Shown here: positions 10,411 through 18,768 of the stretch, one piece after another
Numbering within the stretch: the first letter of the stretch is position 1
Layout of the letters: each line of letters begins with the position of its first letter
Origin: Paracoccaceae bacterium
GTDB lineage: Bacteria; Pseudomonadota; Alphaproteobacteria; Rhodobacterales; Rhodobacteraceae
DNA: 64,000 nt
Direction of reading: 5' to 3'
Assembly (NCBI GenBank): GCA_030066855.1
Contig: JASJAU010000012.1
Span: 60,001 to 124,000, forward strand
Made by a program: the position numbers and the translations under genes
The notes under the pieces: generated by a model
The model's input: the letters and a program-made list of their open reading frames with translations, nothing else
What the model was told of the DNA's origin: nothing
Databases searched by the model: none

Positions 10411-11064
10411 ATGCCCCTCACCCGCCGCCTGTCCGCCGAAGCGCTGGGCACCTTCTTTCTCCTCGCCACCGTGGTCGGATCGGGGATCATGGCTGAGAGG
10501 CTGGCGGGCGGGAATGTCGCCATCGCGCTCCTCGGCAACACGATCCCGACGGGCGCGATCCTGGTTGTCCTCATCACCATGTTCGGCCCCGTCTCAGGCG
10601 CCCATTTCAACCCGGCGGTGACGCTCAGCTTCCTTCTTCGCCGTGAGATTTCCGTCTCGCATTCAGCACTTTACGTCGCGACCCAGATCGCCGCCGGCAT
10701 CCTTGGAGTAATCGCCGCCAACCTGATGTTCAGCCTGCCCATGATCGAGCTGTCGACCACCGCGCGGACCGGCGGCGGCCAGTGGCTGGGCGAGGTGATC
10801 GCAACCTTCGGGTTGGTCGCCACGATCCTCGCCTGCCTCAAATCCCGGCCCGAGGCCGTGCCCATGGCCGTCGGCCTCTACATCACCGCCGCCTATTGGT
10901 TCACCTCGTCGACAAGCTTCGCCAACCCCGCCGTCACCATCGCGCGGGGCTTCTCCGACACTTTTGCCGGGATTGCGCCTGAGCACATCCCGGCTTTCAT
11001 CGCTGCGCAGATCGCAGGCGCGGTGCTGGCGACGGGGGTGTTCGGGTGGCTGTTGCGGGATTAA
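10411..11064 (+). CDS. Aquaporin/MIP-family channel
   Basis: This is a 217-residue membrane channel with both pore signatures: NPA in SGAHFNPAVTLSF (about residue 68) and NPA in SFANPAVTIARGF (about residue 172). Six hydrophobic helices can be seen. A water or small neutral solute channel is likely; the sequence alone does not separate aquaporin from glycerol or metalloid transport. It stands on its own 60 bases after the sugar operon, with a GGAG-containing ribosome-binding site, and converges with the rhomboid gene. Confidence 0.88.
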   Translation: MPLTRRLSAEALGTFFLLATVVGSGIMAERLAGGNVAIALLGNTIPTGAILVVLITMFGPVSGAHFNPAVTLSFLLRREISVSHSALYVATQIAAGILGVIAANLMFSLPMIELSTTARTGGGQWLGEVIATFGLVATILACLKSRPEAVPMAVGLYITAAYWFTSSTSFANPAVTIARGFSDTFAGIAPEHIPAFIAAQIAGAVLATGVFGWLLRD

Positions 11065-11076
11065 CGGGACCTGCGC

Positions 11077-11994
11077 CTAGACCTCAAAGACGACGATGTA
11101 GTACTCCAGCGCGCCGAGCGCGACTCCGGCAAGCAGCATCAGGATGGCGAGAACGCGCAAGACGCGAAGTCCGAACGGCTCAGGCCCGGAGGCGGGCTCC
11201 GGTTGGGGACCGAAGGCGATGACCGGCCGCCGGCGCTCGATCTGCCTGATCCCGAAGAACCCGGCGGCGAACCCGCCGATATGCGCCAGAACGGCGACAT
11301 CGCCGGACGCGCCCACGATGAATGCGATCAGGCCCAGCGGGAACGCAATGAAGCAAAGGAGCACGTATTTCAGGTACCTCCACGTCGTCAGCAGCTCGCG
11401 GACCTCGGCCAGCTCCATCGCGCGAAGCTCGGTCCCCGGCCAGAACAGCGCTTTCAACTGATCCTCCGCCAACGGGACGAACCGGAACGTGGCGCCCACC
11501 ACGCCGAAGACCCCGCCCGAGGCGCCAATGAGCGGGGTTGGATCGCCCCAGTAATAGAGGCCATGCACGATCGCGCCGATCGCGGCCGAGAGAAAGAAGA
11601 CCAGCAGAAATCCGCGACCGCCCAATCGCCAGGCGACGGCTCTCCCGAAAATGAAAAGCACCAGCCCGTTGCCGAACAGGTGGACGCCATCATGGTGCAG
11701 GAACGCATGAGTGAACGGGCTCCAAAGATAGGCGGGCCATCCGCCGGGCGCCCAGGGCGGAGTGTACTCGGCCACATAACGGGCCGGGATGAAGCCGAAG
11801 CGAAGAGCAAACTCTTCCCGGACATAGTAGGGCATCAGGATTTGCAGGAGGTACGCGCCCACCAGCAAAAAGACAAAAACCTCGACGTGAAGGCTCGGAC
11901 GCCTTTTGTTCGACAGCCCGACGACCAGCGCGATGCCCAGTAGGACGGCGGACAGCGCGAGAATGGCATAGTCACCGGGTGTCGGACCGAACAT
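11077..11994 (-). CDS. Rhomboid-family intramembrane serine protease
   Basis: This 305-residue polytopic membrane protein has the rhomboid catalytic dyad: Ser159 in GASGGVFG and His238 in LAHIGGFAAGFF. The HLFGNGLVL segment that precedes the catalytic helix is also present. About seven hydrophobic helices are seen, so it fits the bacterial 6+1 form. It cleaves membrane-anchored substrates inside the bilayer; the substrates are unknown. It converges with the aquaporin gene with a 12-base gap. Confidence 0.9.
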   Translation of the reverse strand: MFGPTPGDYAILALSAVLLGIALVVGLSNKRRPSLHVEVFVFLLVGAYLLQILMPYYVREEFALRFGFIPARYVAEYTPPWAPGGWPAYLWSPFTHAFLHHDGVHLFGNGLVLFIFGRAVAWRLGGRGFLLVFFLSAAIGAIVHGLYYWGDPTPLIGASGGVFGVVGATFRFVPLAEDQLKALFWPGTELRAMELAEVRELLTTWRYLKYVLLCFIAFPLGLIAFIVGASGDVAVLAHIGGFAAGFFGIRQIERRRPVIAFGPQPEPASGPEPFGLRVLRVLAILMLLAGVALGALEYYIVVFEV

Positions 11995-12180
11995 GGCGGC
12001 GGCGGCTCACTGCTTCGTCGCGCCGGACAGGGTTGGCGCGGATCATCCGCCAGTGTTCATGAGATCGGCGCGTCAGTCCTTGATCGCCATCAATCGGCGT
12101 TTGCCCTGCTACGGGGTTACAAACGCGGTGCTCCCCCCTGAGGGGCGGCTCGGTCAAACATTCGTTTCGACTGGTGTTTT

Positions 12181-12255
12181 TGGAGCGGGCGATGAGATTC
12201 GAACTCACGACCCTTACCTTGGCAAGGTAATGCTCTACCCCTGAGCTACGCCCGC
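12181..12255 (-). tRNA. tRNA-Gly (anticodon GCC)
   Basis: The reverse complement folds as a tRNA. The acceptor arm is GCGGGCG/CGCCCGC with U discriminator and encoded CCA. The D arm contains AGCTCAGGGGTAGAGC, the anticodon stem TTACC/GGTAA holds loop TTGCCAA, and the T arm contains GTTCGAATC. The anticodon GCC reads glycine codons GGC and GGU. Confidence 0.96.
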
Positions 12256-12584
12256 ATCCTTTGGGTGCGGCTCAGATATAAAGTCCCGCCGTCCGCCGCA
12301 AGGGGAAATTCGGACGCCGGGTGTTTTTCCGCGGGAGCGGTTCATGACACCCGATCGGGAAAGACGACGCTCCGGTCGCACGCGCCGCCCTGTCCCACCG
12401 AAATGGTCGCGCGAGTTGCATTCGTCCTTTCTGGAACGCCCCGGAACCTCACCGGTCAGTACTTCGCCGAGAAAGCGGCGTTGCGCCATCCGGATCGGGA
12501 TTGGCCTGTGTGCCGCGGCCCGAAAAGGCTTGCAGGCCCGGCAGCATCCCGTAAGACCGGGGCGTCATCGGCAATCGGGGCGTC
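12256..12584. other. Intergenic region between tRNA-Gly and methyltransferase gene
   Basis: No gene is supported. The stretch must hold the minus-strand tRNA promoter and the plus-strand promoter of the methyltransferase. Near its right end an 11-base direct repeat, CGGGGCGTCAT, occurs at 12558-12568 and 12576-12586; the second copy overlaps the methyltransferase ATG. Confidence 0.5.
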
Positions 12585-13430
12585 ATGGCCAAGAAAATCG
12601 ACACACGCGCCATCGGGCTCGACGTCAGCCTTTCGGTCGCGCGCTGGCTGACAGGCGAGGAGCATCTGCACTATGGGCTCTGGAACGGGCTCGACGTGAA
12701 CGCCTCGAACCTGAAGGCCGCGCAGGCCGCCTATACCGAGAACCTGCTGTCACATCTGCCCGAAGGTACCCTTCGCATTCTCGATATCGGTGGCGGGGCC
12801 GGGGCCACGGCGCGGGAGCTTCTGGCGCGCAGGCACTCAGTCGAGATCGTCGTGCCTTCCGCCATCCTCGCCGAACGCTGCCGGGCCAACGCGCCGGAGG
12901 CGGTGGTTCACGAGATGAAGTTCGAAGATTTCGCGGGCGAGGGGCCTTTCGACCTCTGCCTCTTCTCCGAAAGCTTCCAGTACATCCCGCTCGACAAAAG
13001 CCTGCCGCGCTGCTTCGACCTCCTGGCGTCGGGCGGGCACGTTCTGATCGCCGACTGCTTCAGGACCGAGACGCATGCGACGGGATCCGGCGCCGTTGGC
13101 GGAGGCTGGCGGCTTTCGAAATTCGACGCCGCGCTGGCGGAACTGCCCTATGAGACGCTCGTCCGCGAGGACCTGACCGAAGCGGTCGCGCCGTCGGTTG
13201 AGATCGAGCAGGCGTTTTACAACATCGTCGGGGACGCCGCGCTCAGGCTCGACCAGGAGTTGAAGGCCAAACGGCCCTGGCTGCGCGGGATGATCGCGGG
13301 CGTCGTGCGAGTCATCCTCGGCAAGCGCCGGCAGGACAGGCTGGCTCGCCGCTTGACCGAGCGGACCCGAACGGCCGAGGCGTTCATCGAGAACAACCGC
13401 TACCTGCTGGTGAAGCTCCGCCGCACGTGA
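12585..13430 (+). CDS. Class I SAM-dependent methyltransferase
   Basis: This 281-residue protein has the SAM-binding motif I RILDIGGGAGATARELL at about residue 64 and post-motif acidic and hydrophobic segments (FDLCLFSESFQYIPLD, GGHVLIADCF) of the UbiE/cyclopropane-synthase-like group. The N-terminal LTGEEHLHYGLWNGLDVNASNLKAAQ resembles methyltransferases of small lipids or natural products. The substrate is unknown. The gene ends exactly where the opposite-strand CPBP fragment ends, with both stops inside TGATCA. Confidence 0.85.
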   Translation: MAKKIDTRAIGLDVSLSVARWLTGEEHLHYGLWNGLDVNASNLKAAQAAYTENLLSHLPEGTLRILDIGGGAGATARELLARRHSVEIVVPSAILAERCRANAPEAVVHEMKFEDFAGEGPFDLCLFSESFQYIPLDKSLPRCFDLLASGGHVLIADCFRTETHATGSGAVGGGWRLSKFDAALAELPYETLVREDLTEAVAPSVEIEQAFYNIVGDAALRLDQELKAKRPWLRGMIAGVVRVILGKRRQDRLARRLTERTRTAEAFIENNRYLLVKLRRT

Positions 13431-13931
13431 TCAGGCCTCCCGAGCCTGTCTCAATACCACCAGCCCCGCAAAGACCCAGGTGACCGCCACAAGCGCGCCC
13501 GCCCCGGTCAGAATAAGAGTCAGGCTGACGATTGCGAAAAGCGGGTTCAACTGATCGAAGCCGGAGATCTGGGGAATCAACAGGATCAGCGGCCAGTGCC
13601 AGATCGCCCAGATCGCGCCGCTCTCCAGCGCAACGGTTCGGAACCTGGCGATCTTAGCCATTTCCGGCACGAGATAGCCGCGCCACCCCAATTCCTCGCC
13701 GATTGCGATAAGCGCGGTCGCCAAAACGCCCGCCGTCGCCGCTATCAGAAACGACTGAAGAACGCTCCCGCTCTCTCCCTGATCGAACCAGCCGAACACT
13801 GCCCATGCAATGACGAACATCGGTCCGGTGATGAGGATCGGCAGGGAATAGGCCACTGCCAAGAGCCGGATCGGCGGCAGCTTGACCCCGAAGCCGCGCA
13901 GATTTCTCTGTCGGATCAACCGGGCGGTCAC
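13431..13931 (-). CDS. CPBP-type intramembrane protease, apparently truncated
   Basis: This 166-residue membrane protein has the first two motifs of the CPBP (CAAX protease/bacteriocin-processing) family: EExxxR in GEELGWRGYLVP and His in WAIWHWPL. The third conserved His motif is missing and the C-terminus breaks off in LVVLRQAREA. The first transmembrane region that family members carry before a LIxQRNLRGFGW-like segment is also absent. The GTG start overlaps the pyc stop (GTGA), so it may be co-translated. It is probably a remnant left by deletions. Confidence 0.6.
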   Translation of the reverse strand: MTARLIRQRNLRGFGVKLPPIRLLAVAYSLPILITGPMFVIAWAVFGWFDQGESGSVLQSFLIAATAGVLATALIAIGEELGWRGYLVPEMAKIARFRTVALESGAIWAIWHWPLILLIPQISGFDQLNPLFAIVSLTLILTGAGALVAVTWVFAGLVVLRQAREA

Positions 13932-16900
13932 TCCAGCTCGACCAGCAAGTCCTTGGCGTCGATCTGGCTGCCCGGCGCGACGTGAACAACCTTGACGATG
14001 GCGTCCCGCTCGGCGTGGATGCCCGTCTCCATCTTCATCGCCTCGATGGTCAGAAGAAGATCGCCCGACTTCACCTCGGCGCCCGCCGCCACGCCGACCG
14101 ACGCGATTACACCCGGCATCGGCGCGCCGATGTGATCGGGGTTCGACGGATCGGCCTTGGGGTTCACAACGCTCGCGGCGGAGGAGGACCGATCCATGAT
14201 CCGCACCGTTCGCGGCTGGCCATTGAGTTCGAAAAAGACTTTGGCGATCCCTTCCTCATTGGTGTCCGCGATCGCCTGACAGCGGATTTCCAGTGTTTTG
14301 CCCGGGTCGATCTCGACCGAGATCTCATCACCTGGCGCCATGCCGTAGAAGAAGTTCTTGGTCGGGAGCGCGCGCACCGGTCCATAGGTCACGTGCCGCG
14401 TGGCGTAGTCCACGAAGACCTTGGGATACATCAGATACCCGTTCAGGTCCTCGTCATCGATCTCCTTGCCATCGAGCTTGTCTGAGACCTCCTTCCGCGC
14501 CGCCTCAAGATCGACTGGCGGCAGGTGCTTGCCCGGCCGCTCGGTCGAGCCCTTCTCGCCTTTCAGGATCTTTTTCTGAATGCCCTTTGGCCATCCGCCC
14601 GGCGGCTGGCCAAGATTGCCGCGCATCATGTCAACGACCGACTCCGGGAAGGCCACGTCCTTCCCCTGGTCCTCAACATCCTCGCGCGAGAGTCCCTGGG
14701 ACACCATCATCAGCGCCATGTCGCCAACGACCTTGGACGAGGGTGTCACCTTCACGATGTCTCCGAACATCTGGTTCACGTCCGAGTACATCTCGGCCAC
14801 CTCGTGCCAGCGCTCCTCCAGCCCCAGCGACCGCGCCTGGGCCTTGAGGTTGGTGAACTGCCCGCCCGGCATCTCGTGCAGATAAACCTCGGACGCCGGG
14901 GCCTGCAAACCGCTCTCGAACGCCGCGTACTGCCCGCGCACCGCCTCCCAATAGTTCGACATCTCGCGAACCGCGCCGATGTCGAGCCCGGTGTCCCGCT
15001 CGGACCCCTTCAGGGCCTCGATGACCGTGCCCATCGTCGCCTGAGACGTATTTCCGGAGAGCGCGTCCATCGCGCAGTCCACCGCGTCCACGCCCACCTC
15101 TGACGCCGCAAGGATCGTAGCCGAGGCGATGCCCGCCGTGTCATGCGTGTGGAAGTGGACCGGCAGCCCGATCTCTTCCTTCAAAGCCCTGATCAGAACC
15201 CGCGCCGCGTCGGGTTTCAACAGCCCCGCCATGTCCTTCAGACCCAACACATGCGCGCCGGCGGCCTTCAGGTCTTCGCCCATGTTTACATAGTATTGAA
15301 GGTCGTATTTCGCGCGATCAGGGTTCTGAATATCGCCGGTATAGCAGATCGCGCCCTCGCAGACCTTTCCGGTCGCCACGACGGCGTCCATTGCAACGCG
15401 CATGTTCTCGACCCAGTTCAGGCTGTCGAACACGCGAAAGACGTCGATCCCCGTTTCCGCCGCCTGCTGGACAAAAGCCTGCACAACGTTGTCGGGGTAG
15501 TTCGTGTAGCCGACGCCGTTCGAGCCCCGAAGCAGCATCTGCGTCATCAGGTTCGGCATCCGCTGCCTCAGATCGCGGAGCCGCTGCCAGGGGCATTCCT
15601 GAAGGAAGCGGTACGCCACGTCGAAGGTCGCGCCGCCCCAGCACTCCATGCTGAAGAGCTCCGGCAGGTTCGCCGCATAGGCGGGGGCGGCGTTGATCAT
15701 GTCGATCGACCGCATCCGCGTGGCCAGAAGCGACTGGTGTCCATCCCGCATCGTGGTGTCCGTGATCAGAAGCTGCTTTTGATCCAGCATCCAGTCGGCC
15801 AGCGCCTCCGGCCCAAACTCCTCCAGGATGTTCCGCGTGCCCGGTTTCGGCGCTTCGGCGCGAAGGGCGGGGGCGTTAGGCTCCCGCGCGTCGGCATGGG
15901 GCTTTGGCCGCCCGGCGGTCTCCGGGTGCCCGTTGATGGTGATGTCGGCGATATAGGTCAGGATCTTCGTCGCCCGGTCCTGCCGGGGCGCGAAATCGAA
16001 GAGCTCCGGCGTCTCGTCGATGAACTTGGTGTGGTACTCGTTCGAGAGGAACTTGGGGTGCTTTAGCAGGTTTTCGACGAAGGCAATATTGGTCGCCACG
16101 CCCCGGATCCGGAACTCCCTGAGCGCCCGGTCCATCCGTGCGATCGCGGCCTCCGGTGTCGGGGCCCAGGCGGTCACCTTCTCGAGAAGCGAGTCATAGT
16201 ACCGCGTGATAACCGCGCCCGAATAGGCCGTCCCGCCGTCCAGCCGGATGCCCATGCCGGTCGCGCCCCGATAGGCGGTGATCCGGCCGTAGTCGGGGAT
16301 GAAGCTGTTCGTTGGATCCTCGGTCGTCACCCGGCACTGGATCGCGTGGCCGTTCAGCTCGACGTCGTATTGCGATGCTTTGCCGGTCGCTTCGATCAGC
16401 GAGGCGCCCTCGGCGATCCTGATCTGCGCCTGCACGATGTCGATCCCGGTGACCTCCTCGGTGACCGTGTGCTCGACCTGAACGCGGGGGTTTACCTCGA
16501 TGAAGTAGAACTCGCCGGTGTCCATATCCATCAGGAACTCGATGGTCCCTGCACACTCATAATCCACTTCCTCGGCGATCTTTTTGCCGAGGTTGGCGAG
16601 CTTTTCCCGTTGCGCGCCAGACAGATAGGGGGCAGGCGCACGCTCCACCACCTTCTGGTTCCGCCGCTGGACCGAACAGTCGCGCTCCCAGAGATGATAA
16701 ATATTGCCCTGGCTGTCCCCGAGGATCTGCACCTCGACATGACGGGCGCGGAGGATCATCTTCTCCAGATATCCCTCGCCGTTGCCAAAGGCCGCCTCCG
16801 CCTCGCGCCGGCCCTCGAGGACCTTCTCTTCCAACTCCTCTGGCTTCTCGATCGGACGCATCCCCCGGCCGCCGCCGCCCCAGGAGGCCTTGAGCATCAT

Positions 16901-17371
16901 CGGATAGCCGATTTCGTCCGCCTGTTTGCGGATCAGATCCATGTCGTCGCCCAATACTTCCGACGCCGGGATGACCGGCACGCCGGCCTTGATCGCCACT
17001 TTCCGCGCGCTGGCCTTGTCGCCGAGCGCCCGCATCGTGTCCGCCTTCGGCCCGATGAAAGCGATCCCGTTCTTGGCGCAGGCGTCGACGAAGGCCGGGT
17101 TCTCAGACAAAAGCCCATAACCCGGGTGGATCGCATCCGCCCCGCAGTCCCGGGCCACGCGAATGATCTCTTCAATCGACAGGTAAGCGGCGACCGGCCC
17201 CATCCCCTTGCCGATCTGATAGGCCTCGTCCGCCTTGAAGCGATGGAGCGACAGCTTGTCCTCCTCCGCATAGACCGCCACGGTGCGCTTCCCCAGCTCG
17301 TTCGCCGCTCGCATCACGCGGATCGCGATCTCGCCCCTGTTGGCGATCAGAATCTTCTTGAAGGCGGCCAT
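13928..17371 (-). CDS. pyc: Pyruvate carboxylase
   Basis: This biotin enzyme of 1147 residues carboxylates pyruvate to oxaloacetate, replenishing the TCA cycle. The domain order is canonical: a biotin carboxylase domain (KKILIANRGEIAIRVMRAA at the start, GGGGRGMR ATP-grasp loop), a carboxyltransferase TIM barrel (TTMRDGHQSLLATRMR), and a C-terminal biotinyl domain with the biotin-accepting Lys1113 in IEAMKME. I chose ATG 17371 because the family starts here and a GGGGAC precedes it; an upstream in-frame start would add nine residues. The length fits a single-chain pyruvate carboxylase. Confidence 0.97.
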   Translation of the reverse strand: MAAFKKILIANRGEIAIRVMRAANELGKRTVAVYAEEDKLSLHRFKADEAYQIGKGMGPVAAYLSIEEIIRVARDCGADAIHPGYGLLSENPAFVDACAKNGIAFIGPKADTMRALGDKASARKVAIKAGVPVIPASEVLGDDMDLIRKQADEIGYPMMLKASWGGGGRGMRPIEKPEELEEKVLEGRREAEAAFGNGEGYLEKMILRARHVEVQILGDSQGNIYHLWERDCSVQRRNQKVVERAPAPYLSGAQREKLANLGKKIAEEVDYECAGTIEFLMDMDTGEFYFIEVNPRVQVEHTVTEEVTGIDIVQAQIRIAEGASLIEATGKASQYDVELNGHAIQCRVTTEDPTNSFIPDYGRITAYRGATGMGIRLDGGTAYSGAVITRYYDSLLEKVTAWAPTPEAAIARMDRALREFRIRGVATNIAFVENLLKHPKFLSNEYHTKFIDETPELFDFAPRQDRATKILTYIADITINGHPETAGRPKPHADAREPNAPALRAEAPKPGTRNILEEFGPEALADWMLDQKQLLITDTTMRDGHQSLLATRMRSIDMINAAPAYAANLPELFSMECWGGATFDVAYRFLQECPWQRLRDLRQRMPNLMTQMLLRGSNGVGYTNYPDNVVQAFVQQAAETGIDVFRVFDSLNWVENMRVAMDAVVATGKVCEGAICYTGDIQNPDRAKYDLQYYVNMGEDLKAAGAHVLGLKDMAGLLKPDAARVLIRALKEEIGLPVHFHTHDTAGIASATILAASEVGVDAVDCAMDALSGNTSQATMGTVIEALKGSERDTGLDIGAVREMSNYWEAVRGQYAAFESGLQAPASEVYLHEMPGGQFTNLKAQARSLGLEERWHEVAEMYSDVNQMFGDIVKVTPSSKVVGDMALMMVSQGLSREDVEDQGKDVAFPESVVDMMRGNLGQPPGGWPKGIQKKILKGEKGSTERPGKHLPPVDLEAARKEVSDKLDGKEIDDEDLNGYLMYPKVFVDYATRHVTYGPVRALPTKNFFYGMAPGDEISVEIDPGKTLEIRCQAIADTNEEGIAKVFFELNGQPRTVRIMDRSSSAASVVNPKADPSNPDHIGAPMPGVIASVGVAAGAEVKSGDLLLTIEAMKMETGIHAERDAIVKVVHVAPGSQIDAKDLLVELE

Positions 17372-17447
17372 GCGCGTCCCCTTTCGCAGGTGCAGCAATT
17401 TGGTAGCGCCAACGTCAGGTCAGGGCAAGGCGGTTGGCCGTGAACGA

Positions 17448-18590
17448 TCAGACCGAATGCGCCCGCCCTCGCGCCTCCGCTGGCCGGTCGATCCCCATCT
17501 GCGCCATGTCGATCCGCATCTCCTCGGAGAGGATATGGAGGACATGCTCCGCGCCCGCGCGCCCCGCCGCCGCGAGACCGTAGTGAAACGCGCGGCCAAG
17601 GAAGACAAAATCCGCCCCCATCGCGATCATGCGCAATACATCAGTCCCCGACCGCACCGCGCCATCGCAAATCAGCGGATAGTCCGGCCCGACCGCCTCG
17701 CGAATGAGGGGCAGGCGAGCGATCGGCGCCGCCGCCGCTTCGAACTGCCGCCCGCCGTGGTTCGACACCCAGATGGCGTCGGCGCCGTCCTCGATAAGAT
17801 CCGCCGCATGCCTGGGCTCGAGGACGCCCTTGATGATCAACGGCCCGTCCCACTCGTCACGAAGCGCCCGCAGATACGCCCGGTCCGGCGTTGCTCGCAG
17901 CGCGAGTCCCACATGCTTGTGCTCTTTGCCCTGATTGGCCTGGTCAAGGTAAGGATCGAAGATCACCGGTCTCGGGATGGGGCGCCCCAGCATGCCAAGC
18001 GCCCAGGGGAAGGCGATAGCGCTCTGCAAGAGGATGCGCGGCGTGATTTTCATTGGATTTTCAAGATTTTGTCGAAGCTCGCGCGGACGCCGCGACAGAA
18101 CAGGCACGTCGATGGTGAAGACCAAGGTGTGAAACCCGGCCGCCTTCGCGCGCTTGAGGATGTCTTGCCGGATCTCCGGCGTCGACGGCGCGTAGAGCTG
18201 AAACCAGCCCGTATCGCCCGCCTTGGGCCCGACCGTCTCGGGCGTAGCCGCCGCGACGGTCGACATGGCGTAGGGTACGTTCTTCACCGCGCCTGTCCGG
18301 GCGAGAAGCGCCTCCGCATCCGGCCACACCGCGCCCGACATGCCGACCGGCGCGATGCCGACGGGCAGATCGTAGCGCCGCCCAAGCAACTCGGTTGAGA
18401 GATCCGCCTTCGGCTCGCCCGCCAGCATGCCGAGCGACAGGGTGATCCGGTCCAGCGCCTCGGCCGTCCGTCTGGCCGCGCCTTCGTTCCCCGCGCCGCC
18501 TTCAAGGTAGCCCCAAAGGTACCTGGGAATGCGCCATCGCGCTGCGCGCCTCAGGTCGGCAATCGTGGGAAAACGATGATCGAGCGACAT
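17448..18590 (-). CDS. FMN-dependent alpha-hydroxy acid oxidase/dehydrogenase (LldD-like)
   Basis: This 380-residue TIM-barrel flavoenzyme belongs to the lactate/glycolate oxidase family. Visible landmarks are IADLRRAARWRIPRYLWGYL at the N-terminus, APVGMSGAVWPDAE, and the active-site segment WVSNHGGRQFEAAAAP, with the catalytic His and the Arg that binds the carboxylate. The phosphate-binding part reads GADFVFLGRAFHYGLAAAG. It likely oxidises L-lactate or a related hydroxy acid; closeness to pyc would suit lactate use, but that is inference. ATG 18590 is preferred over an upstream start that would add a non-homologous 41-residue tail. Confidence 0.88.
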   Translation of the reverse strand: MSLDHRFPTIADLRRAARWRIPRYLWGYLEGGAGNEGAARRTAEALDRITLSLGMLAGEPKADLSTELLGRRYDLPVGIAPVGMSGAVWPDAEALLARTGAVKNVPYAMSTVAAATPETVGPKAGDTGWFQLYAPSTPEIRQDILKRAKAAGFHTLVFTIDVPVLSRRPRELRQNLENPMKITPRILLQSAIAFPWALGMLGRPIPRPVIFDPYLDQANQGKEHKHVGLALRATPDRAYLRALRDEWDGPLIIKGVLEPRHAADLIEDGADAIWVSNHGGRQFEAAAAPIARLPLIREAVGPDYPLICDGAVRSGTDVLRMIAMGADFVFLGRAFHYGLAAAGRAGAEHVLHILSEEMRIDMAQMGIDRPAEARGRAHSV

Positions 18591-18768
18591 GCGCGGGGCA
18601 TACGCGAAACTGCAGGGAATTGAAAAGGCCGAGTTTTCGGCGCAACCCGCGGCGCTTCTTTGCGTCCTAAATGCCATGGCCGAAGGCCGCCGGAGCAAGG
18701 CTCCGACCATCAAGAACAGAAAGCGAACACCTCTTTATCTCATGCTGGAACCGAGCTACGGTCCCGCC

